Position numbers and translations under genes: made by a program. Below, piece by piece: positions 57,252 to 64,000 of a DNA stretch of 64,000 nt. The stretch's first letter is position 1. The number at the start of each line of letters is the position of its first letter. The notes beneath the pieces were generated by a model. It did no database searches, was not told the origin of the DNA, and was given only the letters and a program-made list of their open reading frames with translations. This DNA comes from Ovis canadensis (taxonomy: Eukaryota > Chordata > Mammalia > Artiodactyla > Bovidae). Location: contig NC_091257.1 of NCBI RefSeq assembly GCF_042477335.2, positions 42,998,501-43,062,500 of the forward strand, written 5' to 3'.

Positions 57252-57374
57252 CTCTCCTTTAGGCAAGATTTTCTGCTCATCCAGCTTGAACGATGTCCCA
57301 ATTCTTCTTCGAACAATGGGTGGTTCCTCTCCTGGATCCAGAGGATACTCTACAGGCAGTTTGCCCGTCAGCTC
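57252..57374 (-). CDS. FRMD4A: FRMD4A exon, start of cytohesin-binding core
   Basis: This 123-bp, 41-codon exon is in phase 0 at both ends, with the acceptor CCTCTATAG and the donor GAGAG|GTGTGC (a slightly weak donor, C at +6). It reads ELTGKLPVEYPLDPGEEPPI, VRRRIGTSFKLDEQKI, LPKGE. The block is nearly identical to vertebrate FRMD4A as I recall it (human has GTAFKL where this has GTSFKL). It belongs to the DUF3338/CUPID-type region; the LTGKLP..YPL..GEEPP..RRRIG signature is typical of that family. Skipping it would keep the frame but remove the signature. Confidence 0.97.
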
Positions 57375-57439
57375 CTATAGAGGTGTGACATCATGGGAGG
57401 AGGGATCAGCAGAGTGTCCATTTCTAGGACATGGACACA

Positions 57440-57480
57440 TGCACGCACGCACACACACACACACACACACACGCACACTC
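57440..57480 (+). repeat. (CA)n microsatellite
   Basis: About 11-12 pure CA units are present, with GCACGCACGC on the left and CGCACACTC on the right. It lies about 65 bases upstream of the FRMD4A acceptor at 57374 on the minus strand, where it reads (TG)n. Confidence 0.95.
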
Positions 57481-60480
57481 TTCAAAGTACAGATCCAATA
57501 CATAGATTTGAAACCATAACCTTACACAATATTAAGGTTAACAGGAGTTCCTACAGTGCAATTTCATTTCTACAAATGTATGAGAGCACTCCTCCTTTTA
57601 TAGAACAGAAGCACTTGGAAAAGTTTTTCCCAAAGTAAATTCCTATCAGGTAAGTTAAGTCACTGTTGCTATGCATCATAAAAACCCGAATTTCTTTCAC
57701 TTGTTAAGTTCACACGCGTGTCTGGCGTGTCTACTGAGTGCCCGGCGAGACTGCACAGCCAGTAAGAGTAGTGGCGACATGAGGTCACTGGTCTTCCTGG
57801 GTCTAAATTCTGGTTCTTTTCACTGCATCAACTCTTCCCTCTCAAATATCAAAGTTTAAAATGAGCTTTCTTAGGAAGATTGGCATCTATTGGGCAAATC
57901 CCAGAAAAGGGCATTATTACATTATTTAAAACCTGAATATGAGTAATAATTATTCCACTTTGGCCGGATGCTCAAGGAACAGGCTAAGCTCAAAAGAAAT
58001 TAAATGTGTACAGATATGAGTTTCAGTTGAAAGTGAAACATAATCCACACTACTGACAAAGCTATTTAAAAACATCTGGTGTATGTGCCTTTGGGGCTCT
58101 GGAAATCTCACTGTTGTGAGTAGAAGGGCAGTGAATTTAGTGGGCAGATCACCATGGGGACAACTGTCCTAGGAAAAGGCGAAGAGAGGCCTGTGGGATG
58201 ATTCATGGTTAGGATTAGGCTCTCTATGAGTGGTTAACTTTGGGCTGAATAAAGATTATAGTTGAGTCAGCAGCTAATCCACCTAGTGGAGCCCAGGTGT
58301 CTATTGCAAGGAGTCACTTCCAGAAAAGCCTGGGAAACCCACTGCCTGCCTCCAAGGCACAGGTAGCCCTTCCAGGCAGAACCGAGCCCTGGTCTCTAGT
58401 CTCAAACCAACATGGATGCTACATAAAGACCCAGTGCAGGCTCTTCTTGGGAACATCTGTCACTCACGCAGAAACTTCTATGCCAGGGAGCCTCCTATGG
58501 GCAGGTGAGCCCTGATCATTAGATTCCAGAGGCAGACTGGTCTTCCAACAGAAGGAGTGATCTGGCTTCTCTGCCACTACTGTGTGTGTCACTGGGTGTG
58601 TGTCTGTACATGATGGGTTGTGTGTATGTGTGAGTGCATGTGTGGATACACCTGGCATGTACAAGCACACCCACTCCCTGCGATCCCAGGCCTCTCCTCC
58701 TGGGTTCAAGCCATCAGGAAATGACCTCTTGGGCTTTTTATGCCCCAGTGTAAGCATTTCAGAGCACAGTGGCCAACTCTCTGAGTACAAAATGCTCTGC
58801 AGTTTTCTTCCTTGTGTGTTTTTTTTCCTCTCTTCTTTTTTTAAACGTGGTTCAAAAGTCTCCCAAGCAGTTATGTGTTTACTCAACAACATTTTTATCT
58901 ACTGCCCTGAAAGTCTGCCTATAAATAACATGACAGATATAGGATTTTATGTTGTTGTGACTTTCTTTTTGACTTTGTGACTTAAAAAAGAAGGGAAAAG
59001 TTGTTAAAATGGGCATTGATTTAAAACTCGAAAGAGTCGGTGGTTTTCTAACACAAAATTGCAGATCAATTCCAGTCCAACATAAAATAAAATTTTTTAA
59101 AAATCTATGAAAAATTTAAAGGCTGTCTCTAAATTTCCTCTTGCATTGTAAGCTACTACAATGGAAGAGGAAATATTAAAAAGTTGTATTGATAATTACT
59201 GCAAATTGAGAATCTGTATCATCCCAGCAACAGTACCAAGCCTTCTGAGAATAATGAAATAAAACTTCAAAGAAGACAAAAAAAAAGTCTGTGGTTTTAA
59301 AACAAAATATCTTTTTAAAAAAATGAGGCTACTGATTTTCCACCATCTGCTTGAAGGTATTTGAGTCCAGGCCTTGATTCTCCATATTTAATCTGATTTC
59401 ACGTGTAACCAGAGCTGCTGGTGAAAGGGGAATTTAACACACTTTGGTGAGAGGCTCAATAGACCCGGTTTCCCTTCTATTCTTATGTCAGTTATATTCT
59501 GCCAAACACTCCCACTGCATCTCATTTGGGCTGCCACATGCCCCGGATGACAAAAAGCTTCTTGATACCCTGAACTGAGGGGCATGATGTGTGGAGGACA
59601 CAGAAAGAGCAGGACTGTCAGGAGACAAGTTCTCCTGTCCCCTGAGTTCAGAGGAGGTGGGAGACTGTGACCAGCTTCTTGTGAAGTCATTTCTGCCACT
59701 CGAGCTCTATTTTCTGGTGTCCACATTACAAAAAGTAAGAGCTTTGTTTTCCTTATTTTGCTTTTATATTTAAGAGAGGCCTGCAGACCTTTAACAGACA
59801 CACTAACCTTGCCCGGACATGTTTCACTAGTTTTCTAGTGCTGGTTCCCTGCTGGGTTTAAGGATGCTGCCTTTATTAAAAGCAAAATCAGGCTTTACAA
59901 ATTAACAACTGCAGATATCCACACCCATGTTGTCTCAGTCTTTCCAACACATTCTTTATAAAAAAGCTTGCTGATATTAACAGTATCACAGAGCACATCC
60001 CCCAGCCGGGCCAACTGCTTTTCCCAAGATTTGCAAAGGATTTGCACTAATGTGGGTCTGCTTTGAGCTGGCTCCGGTTTAAATCAATCCAGAGCATAAT
60101 TAAGCCAAGTTGAACTGTAATGTGATCTCCTTCTGTGGCCCCTGCTTTCATTCTTCCTGGAGTAAGGCATTATGATTGGGGGAGGGGAGTAACACTCTTC
60201 AAGTTAGTTTGGGAACACCTTTCCACTTCCCTTTGGGAGTTTTTGACCAACAAAGCTCCTTATACTGTTACATGCAGGACTATCGCTCCCCCAAGGGTTC
60301 CCACCCCATTGTATCTGTGTGCAAGCATGCTCACAGTAATGTGAATTGCATTAAAAGAAATCAAGCTTTCAAACATAACAAAGAACTGTGGAATAAGCAG
60401 AAGGTGGTGGAAAAAGACACACAAATAAATATAAATGGTGATCTGCTACAGCCCCTAAATCTCAATGAGATGCGAGACTA
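57481..60480. other. FRMD4A intron, mostly unique sequence
   Basis: I saw no exon or clear transposon over about 3 kb, apart from a degenerate TG stretch at 58578-58650. The interval 59880-60175 is unusually free of repeats and low-complexity sequence. Confidence 0.45.
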
Positions 60481-60522
60481 GTGTGTGTATGTGTGTGTGT
60501 GTATGTGTGTGTGTGTGTATAC
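60481..60522 (+). repeat. (GT)n microsatellite, interrupted
   Basis: GT units are interrupted by TATGT at two places. Confidence 0.93.
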
Positions 60523-60591
60523 CTGAAGAAGCATTGCTTTGCATAAATTAGAATATTTTTTAGATGATTAGGCTAAGATTTCATTTACAAA

Positions 60592-61440
60592 CAGCTCATG
60601 CAACTCAATATCCAAAAAGTAAACAACCCAATCAAAAAATAGGCCAAAGACCTAAATAGACATTTCTACAAAGAAAACATACAGATGGCCCAAAAAACAC
60701 ATGAAAAGATGCTCAATATCACTAATTATTAGGGAAATATAAACCATAACTACAGTGAGGTATCACCTCACAACAGTCTCAATGGCCATCATCAAAAAGT
60801 CTACAAATAACGCTGGAGAGGGTGTGGAGAAAAGGGAACCTTCCTACACTGTTGGTGGGAATGTAAATTGGTACAGCCACTGTGGAAAACAATACGGAGG
60901 TTCCTCAAAAAAGTGAAAATAGAGCTACCATATGATCCAGATATATGTCTAGGAGCAATTCAACTCCTGGGCATGTATCTGGAAAAAAACTTTTCTGAAA
61001 CCAGAAGAACTTTTTTCGAAAGTATACACGCATCCCGGTGTTCACTGCAGTACTGTCTGTAGTAGCCAAGACGTGGAGGCAACCTAGAAGTCCACTGAGA
61101 GATGAATGGATAAAGAAGATGTGGTACACAGATACAATGGACTATCACTCAGTCATCAAAAGAAGGAAATAATGCCATCTGCAGCAACACGGACGGACCT
61201 GGAGACTGTCACTCAAAGTGAAGTGAGCCAGACAGAGAAAGACAAATATCATAGGACATCACTCAAATGTGAAATTAAAAAAAAGAGATACAAATGAACT
61301 TATTTACAAAGCAGAAACAGATTCACAGACTTAGAGAATGAATTTATGATTACCCGGGGGAGTACAGATTAGGTGTTTGGGATTGACATGTAGACACTGA
61401 TATATTTAAAATAGATAACCAAAGACCTACTGTAAAAACA
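60592..61440 (+). mobile_element. Ruminant L1, 5'-truncated
   Basis: This is ORF2 C-terminal text (CAACTCAATATCCAAAAAGT, CAGATGGCCCAAAAAACACA, CTTCCTACACTGTTGGTGGG, GTTCCTCAAAAAAGTGAAAA, GTATACACGCATCCCGGTG). It is followed by the 3' UTR (AAGTGAGCCAGACAGAGAAA, AACAGATTCACAGACTTAGA) and an A-rich tail with CAAACAAACAAA. The reading frame is broken. It is antisense to FRMD4A and lies 0.6 kb from the next exon. Confidence 0.93.
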
Positions 61441-62015
61441 AACAAACAAAATAGAAAAAACTAAAGGAAAAAAAGCATCATCTACCAAAAAAAAAACCAC
61501 TAAAAGACACACACCAGATCATGAGTTTTAAAGATATATCAGATGAAATCCTGATTTTCTTGTTGATCCCCAAAGGTGCTTCTCACTATGATCTCAACAA
61601 AAATAAATCTGAAATAGACTCAAGAGAAACAAAAGCCATGACACTGATAAACTCAGGCAAAAAGTCTTAGGAAGATGGCAAACCATTCCATCCAACATGG
61701 TCCTGTCATATGAGGACCTGCTTTATAAACTATGAGGTGCCCAAATGTTGCTGTTTACCTTGCTATCATGACTGTTATCACTACTTGTCATTTGGCCCCT
61801 GGGGGGAGGTTCTCACTGGGAATTCTGCCAAGACGTGCTTTCACTGCTGTCAGAGTGTTTCACTGTGGTCCAGGATGAGAGATGCTCATGCCCGGGGCTG
61901 GGTGCCATCAACAGAAGAGGTCCTGCTTCCCTCTTATGCCCGCGGCGATGCCCACCCTTGCCTTGTATAAACACACGAGCGCAGATGAGCGCACAGGATG
62001 AACCGGGGTACTCAC
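61441..62015. other. FRMD4A intron, no gene recognised
   Basis: This is unassigned sequence between the L1 tail and the FRMD4A exon donor. Confidence 0.5.
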
Positions 62016-62149
62016 TGCTTCTCGGAGGCAGAGTTTCTTCAGCTCCTCCAGCCGCTGGCGCAGCGTTTCCTCCAGAGCTTCCTGCCTGGATTTCAAGGCC
62101 GCCAGCATGTCTTTCTTGGCCGACTGAGAGCTATCCGATTCCTGAGAAC
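62016..62149 (-). CDS. FRMD4A: FRMD4A exon, first coiled-coil helix
   Basis: This 134-bp exon runs from the acceptor GTTAATTGACAG to the donor AGCA|GTGAGT. It takes two bases to complete a codon begun upstream and ends in phase 0. It reads SQESDSSQSAKKDMLAALKS, RQEALEETLRQRLEELKKLC, LREA. The peptide matches vertebrate FRMD4A just after the FERM module and opens the DUF3338/CUPID-type region with an amphipathic helix. The preceding exons, which encode the FERM lobes that bind membrane and partner proteins, are beyond the right edge of the window. Confidence 0.95.
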
Positions 62150-62495
62150 CTGTCAATTAACAGCAGGGTTACCAGGCCAGTCGATGAAGGGATGCACATC
62201 TGGACCACAAAGGAACTGAACCGAAGCCCATGCTGTGCATGTGGGATTTACCCCTGGAATCAAGGGAGTGTGAAATAAAACAGGTGCTTGGGGCTCCAAG
62301 CTTGAGGAACAACTCAGCACTCTGGGTAATTTGCAACTGGTCAGAAAGACTGGCAGGGAAATGTATATGCCTGAAAGAGAATTTTCTCTTCCTTGATTAT
62401 CTTAAGATATGTTGCACATCCATTTTAATTTCACTAGCAAATTTTAATAAATATTTTGCACCAAGAAGGCAAAGTAAATTGAGCAAGTCATTTGT

Positions 62496-62622
62496 TTAAT
62501 TTTTTTTGGCCATGCAACACAGCTTGAGGGATCTTAGTTCCCCCACTAGGGATTGAAATTGCACCCTTGATAATGAAAGCACAGAGTCCTAACCACTGGG
62601 CTGCCAAGGAATTCCTGAGCCA
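62496..62622 (-). mobile_element. CHR-type SINE fragment
   Basis: The complement of the CHR head is present: TTTTTTTTGGCCATGCAACAC, GGGATCTTAGTTCCCCCAC, CAGAGTCCTAACCACTGGGC, TGCCAAGGAATTCCT. It has a T-rich start and is diverged. Confidence 0.88.
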
Positions 62623-63249
62623 GTCATTTTAATACATAGTTTTAATTTCTTTCAATTTAAAGTGCTTATTTTTTTCTTAGTACAAAGATAATGCACGTTT
62701 ATCATAAAAATCTGACAATGCAGACAGGAATAAAAATAATCCATAAGCTAGTCACCCAGAGGTAACCGCCAATAAGCATTGTCTTTTGGTCTTTTTAGCT
62801 AAGCACATATAGTTAAAAAATAAAATTAGATTTTTATTGTAGTTTTTGAATGCAAGACTGAATCATGACCAAATTCTCTCCTAATAAATGTTATCCCTAT
62901 TTTTACATGCAGCATAGAAATATCTGCTTGCTGATTCAAATAGCAGCCTGCTAGATAGGAAACCGTTGTGTAAGGCAAACTGTAAACTAAACAGAAGGAA
63001 AATAAGCTGAAATGCCAACCGGAGAGATTTACGTTAGATCAGAAGAATCGTTTCTGGGCTGCAATGCATGGACTCTGAAATTAGGTTTCCTGCAGTGAAG
63101 ATATTATACCTTTTCTACCTGGACGGTTAGACAAGGGACCTTAACTCCCTGGGAAAGGAAACGTTGCTTATTGCTTTGCTTCCTGTGCCATGGAGAATGG
63201 AAATCTCTCACACCTAGAGATTCACCGAGTGAAAGGTGGATGGGATCTC

Positions 63250-63360
63250 CACAATGAAAAGCAGAATACTCTGATAAGGAAAACACAAGACCACCAATAT
63301 AATACTGTAAAGTAATTAACCTCCAATTAAAATAAACAAATTTATATTAAAAAAAAAAAA
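63250..63360 (+). mobile_element. Retroposon 3' tail (ruminant L1/LTR-like)
   Basis: The text ATACTGTAAAGTAATTAACC, TCCAATTAAAATAAACAAAT, followed by A12, is a frequent 3' end in ruminant genomes. I cannot say which family it closes. Confidence 0.5.
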
Positions 63361-64000
63361 GACCTCAAACAAGATAGGGAAGTACTCTGGTCATGGATTG
63401 GAGGCTTGGTGTTGTAATGATGTCAGTTCTTCAGGAACTAAATCAGTGAATCACTGTAATCCCAATAAAAATTCCAGCAGGATTTGTTGGAGGGAGGGGT
63501 GGGAACTATAATGCTATAAATGCTTCCTTAGGAAGCATTTTGGGATAATTCAGTGAATGGATGACAGATTTGAAAATAATCCAAAAGGAATTCTCAAGAG
63601 TCAACTGTTCTGTTACTTCCAGTGGTTAAAGATGGTATCTCAGAATCAATACTAGAAAAGACTTCTATGCTTTTACATCAAAAACCCTGCGATGCTCCAA
63701 TCATCCCCATAGATATATGATTCCTCCTTCTTCTTTAGGCTCTGAGCAGGAGTCCCCATGTTCCCTCAATTACCAGGCACCTGGGTTCTTATAACCTTAA
63801 TCCTCGAGAATTTTCAGTGTTTAGGTACACTTTGACTCCCTTTTAGGCTTCCCCTACCCCCTACTCCCTTCTAACTTGAAACAGAGAATCTCCCTCGCTG
63901 CAGGAATGGACCATTTTTGTCTCCATACTGGCTAATACATATTAGTTTGAATGAACAAATACTGTTTTCAATCATATGCTTAGATGCTATAATTAAGTTG

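Larger units (their letters stand above)
62150..64000. other. FRMD4A: FRMD4A intron
   Basis: This holds a CHR SINE (62496-62622) and a retroposon-like A-rich tail (63250-63360). I found no further FRMD4A exon up to the right edge. Confidence 0.7.

Noticed and set aside
57393-57519. HTHTHTHT-type peptide repeats
   Set aside because: They are translation of the (CA)n microsatellite and nothing more.

Overview
The window is nuclear DNA from a ruminant, most likely a bovid. The evidence is the repeat content: BovB (RTE-type) LINEs in both orientations, Bov-tA and Bov-A2 SINEs, CHR-type tRNA-derived SINEs and ruminant L1 copies, over an older mammalian layer of L2, MIR, MER5A, Tigger and old L1. 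Genes are split into short exons with GT/AG junctions. No bacterial, plasmid or CRISPR-like feature was found.

Two protein-coding genes converge tail to tail. The + strand carries only the last coding exon of PRPF18, a second-step pre-mRNA splicing factor (17029-17109), followed by its 3' UTR. The - strand carries the 3' part of FRMD4A, a FERM-domain scaffold of epithelial polarity. Ten FRMD4A exon segments run from 62149 down to about 27572. They encode the coiled-coil cytohesin-binding (CUPID/DUF3338-type) region, the long serine-rich tail and two alternative C-termini. The reading phases of all ten agree across every junction. The FERM-encoding exons lie beyond the right edge. About 10 kb of repeat-rich intergenic DNA separates the two 3' ends. 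This arrangement fits the PRPF18-FRMD4A synteny known from human 10p13.

Layout: 1-17 kb is the last PRPF18 intron seen here, dominated by a BovB pile-up at 2.9-10.6 kb that ends in a ruminant L1 5' UTR (to 11.5 kb). 17.0-17.8 kb is the end of PRPF18. 17.8-27.5 kb is intergenic (SINEs, MIR, old L1, L2, a TG microsatellite). 27.57-30.86 kb is the FRMD4A terminal exon, with a 3.2-kb 3' UTR free of recognisable transposons. 31-41.7 kb is the last FRMD4A intron, with MER5A, Tigger, a piggyBac-type element with TTAA ends, an L1 3' end and a decayed endogenous retrovirus env/LTR. 41.7-62.1 kb holds the remaining FRMD4A exons and introns. 62.1-64 kb is further intron.

The points most worth following up are: the FRMD4A C-terminal switch, in which a class I PDZ-ligand-like end (-GTLV) alternates with an end without one (-STDE); the nested BovB insertion with a 5' inversion and an 8-bp target duplication; the piggyBac-type element with near-identical inverted ends; and a poly(T)-only insertion flanked by a direct repeat. 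I saw no clear new molecular system. Repeat names come from remembered consensus sequences and were not checked against a library.
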